Source of the DNA: a virus
Direction: 5' to 3' (one strand)
IMG/VR virus record: IMGVR_UViG_3300037193_000503
Location: 1-48,317 of that record
Length of the DNA: 48,317 nt
In this document: positions 6,563-13,617 of the stretch, one piece after another
How the letters are laid out: each line of letters starts with the position of its first letter
Position numbering within the stretch: position 1 is the stretch's first letter
The notes under the pieces: model-generated
Databases searched by the model: none
The model's input: only the letters and a program-made list of their open reading frames with translations
What the model was told of the DNA's origin: nothing
Program-made: the position numbers and the translations under genes

Positions 6563-6753
6563 CGGACCTCGACATACTCATCAAGCAGGCCGCTCAGCGC
6601 ATCGAGTGGGCACCCGACTGGTACAGCCGGAAGGTGGCCCGCCAGGCGTGGATCGACCTCCTGACGGAGCGTGAGCAGAAGCGACGCGCGGAAGCCGAGA
6701 ACGTGGAGCAAGAGTCCCCGGTAATCCAGGATCGGCTCGACCTTGGATTATAG
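6559..6753 (+). CDS. Hypothetical helical protein
   Basis: 64 residues from GTG, overlapping the previous stop by four bases (GTGA). Entirely helical and charged (IDLLTEREQKRRAEAENV). It is the last gene before a promoter-containing hairpin. Function unknown. Confidence 0.55.
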   Translation: MTDLDILIKQAAQRIEWAPDWYSRKVARQAWIDLLTEREQKRRAEAENVEQESPVIQDRLDLGL

Positions 6754-6775
6754 GTGTGTACGATTTGTTTCACCC

Positions 6776-6799
6776 GCCCGGGGGTTGACACCCCCGGGC
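6776..6799 (+). terminator. Hairpin with a -35 box as its loop
   Basis: GCCCGGGGG (6776-6784) and CCCCCGGGC (6791-6799) are a perfect 9-bp stem whose six-base loop is exactly TTGACA, the -35 box of the next promoter. It is followed by TTCGTC. It may both end the upstream transcript and embed the promoter. Confidence 0.75.
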
Positions 6800-6814
6800 T
6801 TCGTCATGTAGATT
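6785..6814 (+). promoter_or_regulatory. Promoter of 6866 operon
   Basis: TTGACA (6785-6790), 18-base spacer, TAGATT (6809-6814). The expected leader contains a small hairpin, GCAACC-ACTGG-GGTTGC (6826-6842), before the ribosome site. Confidence 0.7.
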
Positions 6815-6865
6815 GAGTTCCAGAAGCAACCACTGGGGTTGCCTCCCCGAAAGAAAGGCGAGACC

Positions 6866-7120
6866 ATGGCGGTTCTGAACCTGGAGCAGCAGACTCCCCC
6901 CACCGACACCACAGTGCTCGGTCGCTACTACCTCCTGGCCCCCACGGAGGAACTGGAGAAGGCCGTGAAGTCCCTCCAGTTCGAACTGGAGATGCGAGCC
7001 AACCGTGACGCCATCGGCGCCAACCAGAAGGCCGTGAGCGCCGCCCGGCGACAGGAGATCGAGGAGGCGCTGGCCTCCGTCGAGAAGGGCGTGTTCGACG
7101 TCGAGGCGGAGGGTCTCTGA
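6866..7120 (+). CDS. Hypothetical protein
   Basis: 84 residues from ATG at 6866, with AAAGG upstream. A short beta-like N-terminus (TVLGRYYLL) precedes a long charged helix (residues 30-80). The start overlaps nothing upstream, consistent with the promoter at 6785-6814 beginning a new unit. Couples to the next gene by TGATG. Function unknown. Confidence 0.65.
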   Translation: MAVLNLEQQTPPTDTTVLGRYYLLAPTEELEKAVKSLQFELEMRANRDAIGANQKAVSAARRQEIEEALASVEKGVFDVEAEGL

Positions 7121-7605
7121 TGCCCCGCAACCGTTCCGTGTACCTGGCCACGTGGAAGAACATCGAGGACGTGTACGAGATCTGGACCGACATGGGCGAG
7201 ATCGACAACACCGACGTCACCGACTACGACGCCCTCCAGGTGCTGAAGGAACTGGACGAGCGTCGTGGGCGCAAGCGGGGACTCCAGCGTGGCGTGAAGT
7301 ACGGCGACCCGTACGAGACCCAGATCTCCCGTGACGAGCGGGCGTCCATCGTGGAGTGGCTGAGCAACCGCTGGAAGTACTCGCCCGTGGTGGACGAGGT
7401 CGCCCTGGCCCGGTTCGCCCACAGCCGCTCGAAGGCCCACTACGACGCCCTGACGCGTCGTGAGCAGCGGCTCGCAGAGCAGCGACTCCCCCCGCAGGAC
7501 GTCACGAACGTCACCCCCGAGGGGTGGACCGGTGAGGAGTGGTCGCTCCTGCGTGGTCGGGCCAACCGCAAGCGGGAGTACCGCAACGAGAAGGCGGCGG
7601 CGTGA
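7120..7605 (+). CDS. Hypothetical protein
   Basis: 161 residues, start overlapping the upstream stop. Strongly charged and mostly helical, with a basic central part (RRGRKRGLQRGVKYG) that could touch nucleic acid. It is directly upstream of the primase gene, whose GTG start overlaps its stop (GTGA), so a replication-accessory role is plausible but unproven. Confidence 0.65.
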   Translation: MPRNRSVYLATWKNIEDVYEIWTDMGEIDNTDVTDYDALQVLKELDERRGRKRGLQRGVKYGDPYETQISRDERASIVEWLSNRWKYSPVVDEVALARFAHSRSKAHYDALTRREQRLAEQRLPPQDVTNVTPEGWTGEEWSLLRGRANRKREYRNEKAAA

Positions 7606-7988
7606 CGCGCGAGCCGGTCCCCCAACTAGACCTGGCCAAGGTGCTCACCTACTACGGGGTGGCGTTTCGGCAAACCAGCGGGTGGCATAATGTGTGTTGT
7701 CCCGTCCACGACGAGCGGAACCCAGACTGCGGGGTAAACCTCGATGCCGGGAAGATCTACTGTCACGCGTGTGGGTTTCGGGGGGATGGGCTAGACCTCA
7801 TCCAGGAGAAGGAAGGCATCGGACTTGTTGAAGCCGTTGAGTTCGCACACCAAGAAGGCTTTGCTCTCGGCCTCGCAGACGTTCGCTCAGGCCCTCCCCG
7901 GAAGTCCCGGGGAAGCCTACCTTCGAGATCGGGGGATCATGGGCCGGACGGCCGAGCGGCTGATGCTCGGCTACGTAGACCCAGATAA
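7602..7988 (+). CDS. DnaG-type primase, zinc-binding N-terminal part
   Basis: Starts at GTG 7602, overlapping the upstream stop. Residues 30-60 are a CHC2-type zinc ribbon: C32-C33-P-V-H36 and C54-H-A-C57, followed by GFRGDGLDLI as in DnaG. Homology-like sequence ends near residue 83 (VEFAHQEG, about 7852); the remaining 40 codons to 7988 look like out-of-frame reading of the TOPRIM frame. The TOPRIM part continues at +1 from about 7853 to 8586. The two would make one 327-residue primase if the ribosome shifts +1 near CACCAAGAA. Confidence 0.75.
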   Translation: MTREPVPQLDLAKVLTYYGVAFRQTSGWHNVCCPVHDERNPDCGVNLDAGKIYCHACGFRGDGLDLIQEKEGIGLVEAVEFAHQEGFALGLADVRSGPPRKSRGSLPSRSGDHGPDGRAADARLRRPR

Positions 7989-8586
7989 CCCGCCGGAGGG
8001 CTGGCAGCGTTACGCTGGCCGCATTGCCATCCCGTACCTGAACATGAAGGGTGACCCGGTGTGGATCAAGTTCCGCGCCACGCCGGGCATCACCCCTGAG
8101 GGTGCGGACAAGTACGCCCAGGAGCCTGGCGGGGGGACACCGCTGTACAACACCCTCGCCCTGTCGGCCCAGGGCGATACCCTGGTCATCGTGGAGGGTG
8201 AGTTCGACACCATCACCATGACCGCTCTGGGGATTCCTGCGGTGGGGATTCCCGGGGCGAACAACTGGAAGTCCCACTTCCCGAGATGTCTCCAGGGCTG
8301 GTCGCGGCTCGTCATGTTCTACGACGACGACAAGCCCGGCAGGGACCTGGTGAAACTCGTGAAGAAGCAGATCCCCGACGTCATTCCGTTGGCCCCACCA
8401 GGGGGCCATCATGACGTGGGTGAAGCGTATGAGGCTGGTTTGGGTGAGGCCATTGTCAGGGCCGCCCGTGGAGAAGAAAGCGAGCAGGACCATGACGACA
8501 ACAGAGCAGCACAAGCCCCGGCACCTGAGGTTGGTGCCGCCGGTTTCAACGGCATCGCCCACCCCGAGAGCGACCCCCCGTTCTGA
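7825..8586 (+). CDS. DnaG-type primase, TOPRIM part (+1 frame)
   Basis: 253 residues if translated from TTG 7825. Conserved sequence starts at KKALLSASQTFAQ and YLRDRGI, as in bacterial primase cores. The TOPRIM domain shows IVEGEFD (catalytic Glu) and MFYDDDKPG (DxD). An internal ribosome site, AGGAGAAGGAAGG, lies eight bases before TTG 7825, so separate translation is a real alternative to frameshifting. The last 35 residues are a low-complexity acidic/Ala-Pro tail that overlaps the next gene. The enzyme lays RNA primers for the helicase encoded at 4748-5611. Confidence 0.78.
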   Translation: MLKPLSSHTKKALLSASQTFAQALPGSPGEAYLRDRGIMGRTAERLMLGYVDPDNPPEGWQRYAGRIAIPYLNMKGDPVWIKFRATPGITPEGADKYAQEPGGGTPLYNTLALSAQGDTLVIVEGEFDTITMTALGIPAVGIPGANNWKSHFPRCLQGWSRLVMFYDDDKPGRDLVKLVKKQIPDVIPLAPPGGHHDVGEAYEAGLGEAIVRAARGEESEQDHDDNRAAQAPAPEVGAAGFNGIAHPESDPPF

Positions 8587-8746
8587 GGAGGTCCGGGAGG
8601 GCCTCCGGGACGCCCGCTTCTCCCTTGGGCGCGCGTACGAGGACTTCATCCGGATGAACCAGGGGTTCACTCAGGAGGGTGACGCGGCCTGGTTCTTCGA
8701 GGAGGCCGTCCGCGAGATGGCCCAGGAGATCGGCGGACCGGCATGA
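8492..8746 (+). CDS. Hypothetical protein
   Basis: 84 residues from ATG at 8492, preceded by AGCAGGA, inside the end of the primase gene (95-base overlap). The N-terminal 35 residues are Pro/Thr/Arg rich and probably disordered; the rest is a helical domain (LGRAYEDFIRMNQ). The overlapping part of the primase is its non-conserved tail, so both frames can be real. Function unknown. Confidence 0.6.
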   Translation: MTTTEQHKPRHLRLVPPVSTASPTPRATPRSEEVREGLRDARFSLGRAYEDFIRMNQGFTQEGDAAWFFEEAVREMAQEIGGPA

Positions 8747-9525
8747 GCGCCCGCATCCTCGTCTTGGATATTGAGACGTCGCCCGCCCTCTACTGGGGGT
8801 ATGGCCTGTTCAACCAGAACCACGGCATCAAGCAGATCGAACGCGAGCCCGAGATCATCGGCTGGGCGACCCGCTGGGAGGACGAGCCCGCCTCGACCTG
8901 TACCTGGTACGACGGCCCGGCCATGGAGGGCTACGCGGCCGACCTCCCGCTCCTCTGGGAGCAGTTGGACCAGGCGACGCACGTCATGCACTTCAACGGC
9001 AAGTCGTTCGACATCCCGTGGGTGAACCACTCGTTCATCAAGCACAAGATCAACAAGGGCCGACCCCCGTCGCCCTACAAGCAGGTTGACCTGATGAAGC
9101 AGATCCGGGGCACGACCCGCAACATCAGCAACAAGTTGGACTGGCTATCCCGGGACCTGTTCGAACTGGAAGGCAAGATCGGGGTCAACGCCCTCGATCA
9201 GTGGATCAAGATGTACCGCGCCTTCCAGGCGGGGGACATGAAGGCGTACGAGAAGGCTCGCGCCGAGATGGCCCGGTACTGCAAGCAGGATGTCAACCTC
9301 CTGCCCAAGATGAAGAGGAAGTACCTGCCGTGGATGAGCGGTCTGGGCATCAACCAGTACAACGGCCTGCTCGACTCGTGCCCCAACTGCGGCGGCGCGA
9401 ACGCCCAGCGGCGGGGGATCTACTCCTCCGGCGCTGGAAACTACCAGCGGTACCGGTGCTCGTGCGGCACGTGGTACCGGGGCAACCGGTCCATCGAGAT
9501 GTCCACCACGAGGAACGCCAAGTGA
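8743..9525 (+). CDS. DEDD-type 3'-5' exonuclease with C-terminal zinc ribbon
   Basis: 260 residues; ATGA overlap with the upstream stop. RNase H-fold exonuclease motifs are in order: ExoI VLDIETSP (residues 6-13), ExoII HFNGKSFDIPW, ExoIII YCKQDVNLL. These supply the four metal-binding acidic residues of PolB-type proofreading and YprB-like exonucleases. The C-terminus has CPNCGG and CSCGTW, a four-Cys zinc ribbon absent from minimal family members. It stands alone without a polymerase domain, so it may act in DNA repair, host DNA breakdown or proofreading in trans. Confidence 0.82.
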   Translation: MSARILVLDIETSPALYWGYGLFNQNHGIKQIEREPEIIGWATRWEDEPASTCTWYDGPAMEGYAADLPLLWEQLDQATHVMHFNGKSFDIPWVNHSFIKHKINKGRPPSPYKQVDLMKQIRGTTRNISNKLDWLSRDLFELEGKIGVNALDQWIKMYRAFQAGDMKAYEKARAEMARYCKQDVNLLPKMKRKYLPWMSGLGINQYNGLLDSCPNCGGANAQRRGIYSSGAGNYQRYRCSCGTWYRGNRSIEMSTTRNAK

Positions 9526-9526
9526 T

Positions 9527-10150
9527 ATGGGGGTGCGCACGATGACGAGGCAAGACGTGAGCGTCCTCTACGAGGTCGCAGGAAGGGCCGCAGCAGCCCA
9601 CGTGAAGGCCCGTGGGCTTCCGGCCCACATGCGAGACGATCTGACGCAGGAGGGCGTCCTGTGGCTCCTGGAGCACCCGCAGCGACTATCCCGCGTGGAG
9701 GGTGAGGACGTCCGCAACACGAGCCAGGTGGTGGCGGAGATCCGGCGCCACTTCGTGACCACGGGCGTGGACCGCCCACCGGGGGCGGTCGAGGACCCGG
9801 CCGACGGCAGGGAGTACACACCCGACATGGTGGCCCTCATCTTCCCGGCGGTGTACGACCCGGAGTACACCCCGTTCCGCGAGCAGGACGAGGCCGCTGA
9901 GCGGTTCTCTGAGCGCGACCCGTCAGAGGCCAACACGTGGCTCGCCATGGTGGCGGACGTGAGCGCCGCCCTGGATGCCTACGGCCGCAAGTCTGACAAC
10001 GTCCGGTACGTGTTCCGCCACGAGATCCTGGGCGAGACGTTCGAGGACATCGGCGTTGCCGAGGGGGTGTCTCGCGAGACGGCCCGGCGCCGACACGCGG
10101 ACGTCCTGGCGTGGATGTCCGACTGGCTGAGCGGAACCCTCGGCGAATAG
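9527..10150 (+). CDS. Sigma-70-like regulator
   Basis: 207 residues from ATG 9527; ATG 9542 is an alternative with GGGGGTG upstream. The N-terminal half has a DDLTQEGVLWLL stretch resembling sigma region 2, and the C-terminus (ETFEDIGVAEGVSRETARRR) is a helix-turn-helix like sigma region 4. It could redirect host RNA polymerase to phage promoters, for example the late promoters, but the region-2 match is weak and it may be only a DNA-binding regulator. A terminator follows directly. Confidence 0.65.
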   Translation: MGVRTMTRQDVSVLYEVAGRAAAAHVKARGLPAHMRDDLTQEGVLWLLEHPQRLSRVEGEDVRNTSQVVAEIRRHFVTTGVDRPPGAVEDPADGREYTPDMVALIFPAVYDPEYTPFREQDEAAERFSERDPSEANTWLAMVADVSAALDAYGRKSDNVRYVFRHEILGETFEDIGVAEGVSRETARRRHADVLAWMSDWLSGTLGE

Positions 10151-10162
10151 TAAACCCTGAGT

Positions 10163-10186
10163 AAGCCCGTCCTTTGGGGCGGGCTT
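10163..10186 (+). terminator. Intrinsic terminator
   Basis: AAGCCCG (10163-10169) pairs with CGGGCTT (10180-10186), with further pairing inside, followed by CTCTTT. It ends the replication-gene transcript. Confidence 0.8.
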
Positions 10187-10218
10187 CTCTTTACCCCAAC
10201 GCTAGGAGTTTTGTACCA

Positions 10219-10488
10219 ATGACCCAAGTTCGAGTGTATGGCCGACCCGACCGCGTGTGCACCAAGTGCATGGCGACCAAGCGGTGGCTGAGGCGCCACG
10301 GCGTCGAGTTCCAGTTCATCAACGTGGACGAGGACCCGGAAGGGTTCGCGTTCGTTCATGACCTCGGCGCCCTGGAGGTCCCCGTCGTGGTGGTGAACCC
10401 CAACGACAAGCACGGCGACATCGAGTGGTGGAGCGGCCACAGAATCCCCCGACTGGAGGCTCTTGCCAAGCGGCTGGAGCAGGAGTAG
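10219..10488 (+). CDS. Glutaredoxin/NrdH-like thiol reductase
   Basis: 89 residues from ATG 10219; AGGAG lies 10 bases upstream. A thioredoxin-fold beginning (VRVYGRPD) is followed by CTKC (a CxxC active site) and the cis-Pro segment EVPVVVV, typical of glutaredoxin/NrdH proteins that reduce ribonucleotide reductase or other disulfides. No reductase gene is present, so it would work with the host enzyme. An upstream reading from 10174 would run through the terminator and is rejected. Confidence 0.8.
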   Translation: MTQVRVYGRPDRVCTKCMATKRWLRRHGVEFQFINVDEDPEGFAFVHDLGALEVPVVVVNPNDKHGDIEWWSGHRIPRLEALAKRLEQE

Positions 10489-10560
10489 GGTGGACGCAGG
10501 AAAGGGACCCCGGCTAGCCGCCTTGCCGCAGGGCGCGGCTCCCCGGCAGGACCACACAGA

Positions 10561-10584
10561 GACCCCCGGTTGACGCCGGGGGTC
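10561..10584 (+). terminator. Hairpin with a -35 box as its loop
   Basis: GACCCCCGG (10561-10569) pairs perfectly with CCGGGGGTC (10576-10584), and the loop is exactly TTGACG, the -35 box of the next promoter. TTCTCGTCT follows. Confidence 0.75.
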
Positions 10585-10598
10585 TTCTCGTCTATCAT
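10570..10598 (+). promoter_or_regulatory. Promoter giving a leaderless mRNA
   Basis: TTGACG (10570-10575), 17 bases, TATCAT (10593-10598). ATG 10606 starts eight bases after the -10 box, which is where transcription should begin. Confidence 0.7.
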
Positions 10599-10605
10599 GG
10601 ACGGC

Positions 10606-11079
10606 ATGGACGACGCGACGTGGAACAGAATCCAGGAGAAGCGGGCACGCAACGCCTACTTCCGTGGGCTCGACGAGGCCGCGCGCAAAGCCCAGGCGCC
10701 AGCCAAGCCCAAGGCACCCCGCGCACGGGCCCCACGGCCCTCCCGGGCCACTGGCGTGGGACGTGGTGGTCGCGAGCAGATCTACACCCACTGCAAGGGG
10801 TGCGGTCGCCCGCTACGGCCCCGGCAGAAGACAGCCACCGACATGCCCGGGACCCGGATGCACTACCGGGGCGGGTACTGCAAGCCCTGCACCAACCCCC
10901 GCAAGGGGATGCTCGGCCGCCCTCAGAAGCGGTCGAGGGTGTGCCGGGTGTGCCAGCGTGGGATGCGCATGTCGTCCCGTGAGAGCCTGGCAGACCGGCC
11001 CGGCACCGTGCCCTACGGTCGAGATGACATGTGCCGCACGTGCGCAAAGAAGGAGGCGATAAACAAGTCACACCAGTAA
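10606..11079 (+). CDS. Tandem zinc-ribbon protein
   Basis: 157 residues from ATG 10606, chosen because it matches the expected transcription start; an ATG at 10597 overlaps the -10 box. After a basic Ala/Pro-rich linker there are two similar modules: CKGCGRPLR...YCKPC and CRVCQRGMR...MCRTC, each with a D-x-PGT segment between the Cys pairs. The repeats suggest internal duplication and nucleic-acid binding. A phage regulator is likely, but the target is unknown. Confidence 0.75.
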   Translation: MDDATWNRIQEKRARNAYFRGLDEAARKAQAPAKPKAPRARAPRPSRATGVGRGGREQIYTHCKGCGRPLRPRQKTATDMPGTRMHYRGGYCKPCTNPRKGMLGRPQKRSRVCRVCQRGMRMSSRESLADRPGTVPYGRDDMCRTCAKKEAINKSHQ

Positions 11080-11116
11080 TGACCACCGGCCCAACTCCCA
11101 CCAGGAGGTAAGCAAC

Positions 11117-11803
11117 ATGCTTCGCAAGATCAGCACTACCATCATTGCCGTGCTCGTCGCGGCTACCACGGCCCTCGTGGCCGCACCTGCCGCCCATGCG
11201 GCACCCGACACCATCATCCAGAACGCCACGCCGTTCACGCGTGGTGACCAGAACGTGTTCCGCGTCAAGATCCACACCGAGTGGGGTAAGAGCGCCAGGA
11301 TCTACTTGGGCGCCCGCAGCCACCAGTGGAAGCCCACCAGGTACGGCTGGGTGGAGTTCCGCGTCGGTAGGCACACGCTGCGGGACAACACACCCACCAC
11401 GGTCACCGTGAAGGTGTACCGCAACTCTCGGGTTCTCTACACCCTCAGGTACCGCATCGCGGACAAGCACGAGACGCGTGGTGAGGCCATCCTCCGTGAG
11501 GCGCGGCAGGAGAAGGGCGACCGGTACCGCTACGGTGGTACTGGGCCCAACGCGTGGGACTGCTCGGGCCTGGTGGCGCACGCGGTGCGTGCTGCCACGG
11601 GTAAGCGACTCCCCCACTCCAGCACCGGCATCCGCAACGCGGGCCAGCGAGTGAAGTCCCCCCGCCCGGGTGATGTCGTATGGACGCCAGGCCACGTGTC
11701 GGTGTATGCTGGGCACGGTAGGGTGGTTGAAGCCGCCCGACCTGGCACCCGGGTCCGTGAGGTCCCCCGGTGGCAGCACAACCCCGTCTATATCCGCTTC
11801 TAG
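11117..11803 (+). CDS. Secreted NlpC/P60 cell-wall peptidase
   Basis: 228 residues; AGGAGGT precedes the ATG. A Sec signal peptide (LRK, hydrophobic core, AHA-AP cleavage after residue 28) is followed by a 75-residue beta domain and an NlpC/P60 domain with catalytic DCSG (Cys149) and GHVSVY (His193). Such enzymes cut peptide bonds in peptidoglycan stems. It is in the early region, away from the lysis genes, and carries its own export signal, so it may alter the host wall during infection (superinfection exclusion or helping release) rather than act in the virion. That role is inference. Confidence 0.85.
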   Translation: MLRKISTTIIAVLVAATTALVAAPAAHAAPDTIIQNATPFTRGDQNVFRVKIHTEWGKSARIYLGARSHQWKPTRYGWVEFRVGRHTLRDNTPTTVTVKVYRNSRVLYTLRYRIADKHETRGEAILREARQEKGDRYRYGGTGPNAWDCSGLVAHAVRAATGKRLPHSSTGIRNAGQRVKSPRPGDVVWTPGHVSVYAGHGRVVEAARPGTRVREVPRWQHNPVYIRF

Positions 11804-11818
11804 GCCCAGGAGGGCACC

Positions 11819-12031
11819 ATGACCGTGATGCTGGAGACTCCGTGCGAGGAGTGCGGGCTTGCCCCGGTGCTCTTTCTGACCACGCATGCACGAACGTTCG
11901 GCCACATCTACAGCATGGCCGGGTTCAAGCACTACGCCCAGACCGGCGTGTGCGAGTGGTGCGCGGAGATCCTCGCCGACTTCGCGGTCATGGGAAAGGG
12001 CGTGCAGGGGTTGCGCCCCGGCGAGAAGTAG
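11819..12031 (+). CDS. Small zinc-binding protein
   Basis: 70 residues; GGAGG lies upstream. CEECG near the start and CEWC near residue 46 could bind one zinc, with His residues between. No DNA-binding helix is obvious. Its last codons contain the promoter of the next gene. Function unknown. Confidence 0.6.
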   Translation: MTVMLETPCEECGLAPVLFLTTHARTFGHIYSMAGFKHYAQTGVCEWCAEILADFAVMGKGVQGLRPGEK

Positions 12032-12039
12032 GCTACGCT
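12011..12039 (+). promoter_or_regulatory. Promoter inside the end of the upstream gene
   Basis: TTGCGC (12011-12016), 17 bases, TACGCT (12034-12039). A start near 12046 gives a 40-base leader with AGGGAG before ATG 12087. Confidence 0.7.
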
Positions 12040-12086
12040 CTACACATCGGGCCACACCAGGTGGCCCCTGAGCAGGGAGAACAACC

Positions 12087-12620
12087 ATGCAGCGCAAGGC
12101 ACTCACCCCCGGCAAGCACTACCTCTACAGCGACAACAGGGACTGGAAGTCCGGGTTCCGCGTCAGCGAGGTCGAGGTGCTGGACACCACCGACTGGTCC
12201 GTCTCCTCCATGTGGAGCGCCCGTCGGGAGCCCTGGGAGTTCACCACCACCACGGGCGAGACGGTGACCGTCCGCGGTTCGTACCTCAACCAGAAGCCCT
12301 ACGCCAGCGAGTCGCACGTGCTCGTGCGGTTCGTCAAGGACGGTCGCATCGGTCTCGTCGCACCCCGCGAACTGCGCGGCGAGTGGGGCGACGCGTCAGC
12401 CGAGTGGGCCGCCACCCAGGCGGCCCAGGCCAGGGAGGCCAAGGCCGAGCGTGAGCGCCGCGCCATGCTGCGCGACCGGGCCGCCGACGCGTCCGACGCC
12501 TTCAAGGAACTGTTCGGGTTCGAGGTGTACGTCTCCAGCGAGGGCCGTGCTCACCTGCGGATCAACGAACTGGAGCGGATGCTCGCCGTGGCCCGGCTGA
12601 ACGCCGCCCCCAAGTCCTGA
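12087..12620 (+). CDS. Hypothetical protein
   Basis: 177 residues. The first 95 are rich in beta-type segments (FRVSEVEVLDTT, SHVLVRFV); 105-145 is a strongly charged helix rich in Ala, Glu and Arg; the last 40 are mixed. No enzyme motif seen. It is a single-gene unit between promoters at 12011 and 12625. Function unknown. Confidence 0.65.
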   Translation: MQRKALTPGKHYLYSDNRDWKSGFRVSEVEVLDTTDWSVSSMWSARREPWEFTTTTGETVTVRGSYLNQKPYASESHVLVRFVKDGRIGLVAPRELRGEWGDASAEWAATQAAQAREAKAERERRAMLRDRAADASDAFKELFGFEVYVSSEGRAHLRINELERMLAVARLNAAPKS

Positions 12621-12624
12621 CGCA

Positions 12625-12653
12625 TTGCTTCCATCGCGATACCGTGGTATCGT
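12625..12653 (+). promoter_or_regulatory. Promoter with a palindromic operator
   Basis: TTGCTT (12625-12630), 17 bases, TATCGT (12648-12653). CGATACC-GT-GGTATCG (12637-12652) is a perfect inverted repeat lying over the spacer and -10 box, where a dimeric repressor would block RNA polymerase. Confidence 0.7.
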
Positions 12654-12703
12654 GGTGGGAGTTGTCCAGCAGGGCAGACCGAAACCGACAGAAGGGCAAG
12701 ACC

Positions 12704-12979
12704 ATGCAGAACCAGTTCCCCCGCAGCACGCGGGCGTACGAGGTGCAGTTCACCCCTAACAGCGTGGCCCGTCTCCGTGGGCTCACCCAGGAGGTGGTGA
12801 AGGTCACCGAGGTTGCCGTCGGCACCAAGGACGCGATCAACAAGGCCAGCCAGAAGTTCGACCTGGACTTCCGCATGGTCACCCACCCGGGCGCGGACGG
12901 GCTCGCCACCGCGTACGCCGACGATGGTGTCATCGTGGGCCAGTTCCAGGCAAAGCGGAGCCGGAAGGGTGCGAACTGA
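12704..12979 (+). CDS. Hypothetical protein
   Basis: 91 residues from ATG 12704 after GAAGGG. Short alpha/beta protein (YEVQFTPNSV, GVIVGQFQ) with a basic C-terminus. The upstream in-frame GTG at 12644 overlaps the promoter and is rejected. If the palindrome at 12637 is an operator, this gene and the next are under specific control. Function unknown. Confidence 0.6.
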   Translation: MQNQFPRSTRAYEVQFTPNSVARLRGLTQEVVKVTEVAVGTKDAINKASQKFDLDFRMVTHPGADGLATAYADDGVIVGQFQAKRSRKGAN

Positions 12980-12980
12980 C

Positions 12981-13493
12981 ATGACCGAGTTCAAGAAGGG
13001 CCAGAAGGTCCGCGTCACGACCAGCAGCGTTCGATACGACGAGCGCGACCCGGCCGCGTTCTTCGAGGGGGACATCCTTACCCTCCTGCGCGACGAGCCC
13101 GACGAGGAGAACGAGTTCTACGCCCGGCGCGACACGGACGGCCAGTCGGGCTACGTGGTCGCCACGGCCATCGAACCGGCACCCCTGGACAAGTCCGGGG
13201 TGAAGCCGGGTGACACCGTGGTGGTGCGTGGCGAGGTGTTCGTCACCAGCCTCAACGAGTCCGTGGTGAAGGTCCACGCGGACACCACCGACCTGCTGGA
13301 GCACGAGCCCGCCGTGGTGACGCCCAAGCCTGGGTACGGCACCGCGGTGGTGGGGGGGGCGCCGCCGGGTCGGTCACCTCAGCCTGGACCAGCGGTTCCA
13401 CTACCTGGCGGGCGGCGGGATCGCGGTCCAGGTGGCCGCGTGGTCGGACTTCCGGCCCGCGCCGAAGTGATCGGCCAACCCTCACGACAGTAA
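12981..13493 (+). CDS. SH3/KOW-like protein, frame broken at a poly-G tract
   Basis: 170 residues as read from ATG 12981. The N-terminus MTEFKKGQKVRV starts like the 60-residue minus-strand protein at 46068-46250 (MTEFKVGDRV). Two SH3-like beta stretches are visible (KGQKVRVT; KPGDTVVVRGEVF). Residues after G8 (13352-13359) are Pro/Arg rich and look like a wrong frame. In the +1 frame the sequence continues as GHLSLDQRFHYL...DFRPAPK and stops at 13470. Seven G would restore one 162-residue protein. Either a sequencing/assembly error or a true slippery tract. Confidence 0.65.
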   Translation: MTEFKKGQKVRVTTSSVRYDERDPAAFFEGDILTLLRDEPDEENEFYARRDTDGQSGYVVATAIEPAPLDKSGVKPGDTVVVRGEVFVTSLNESVVKVHADTTDLLEHEPAVVTPKPGYGTAVVGGAPPGRSPQPGPAVPLPGGRRDRGPGGRVVGLPARAEVIGQPSRQ

Positions 13494-13509
13494 TCTGCCA
13501 ACCTACGAC

Positions 13510-13566
13510 GTGCAGGTGACGCGCGCGGAGTACCTGACAGCCTGGTACAAAGGTTGGTACAAGTAG
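13510..13566 (+). CDS. Possible tiny peptide or read-through extension
   Basis: GTG 13510 starts an 18-codon frame ending AWYKGWYK. It is in the same frame as the restored end of the upstream protein, separated from its TGA (13468-13470) by 13 sense codons, so it could also be a read-through extension. Aromatic-rich and protein-like, but too short to be sure. Low confidence. Confidence 0.25.
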   Translation: MQVTRAEYLTAWYKGWYK

Positions 13567-13605
13567 CAGTGGTGACACTGCTACAGAGCACCCACCACGG
13601 TGGGT
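13563..13605 (+). terminator. Two successive hairpins
   Basis: GTAGCAGT (13563-13570) and ACTGCTAC (13577-13584) form a perfect 8-bp stem. Immediately after, CACCCACC and GTGGGTG form a second. Neither has a T run, but together with the next hairpin they insulate the downstream promoter. Confidence 0.5.
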
Positions 13606-13617
13606 GTGCACAAATTG

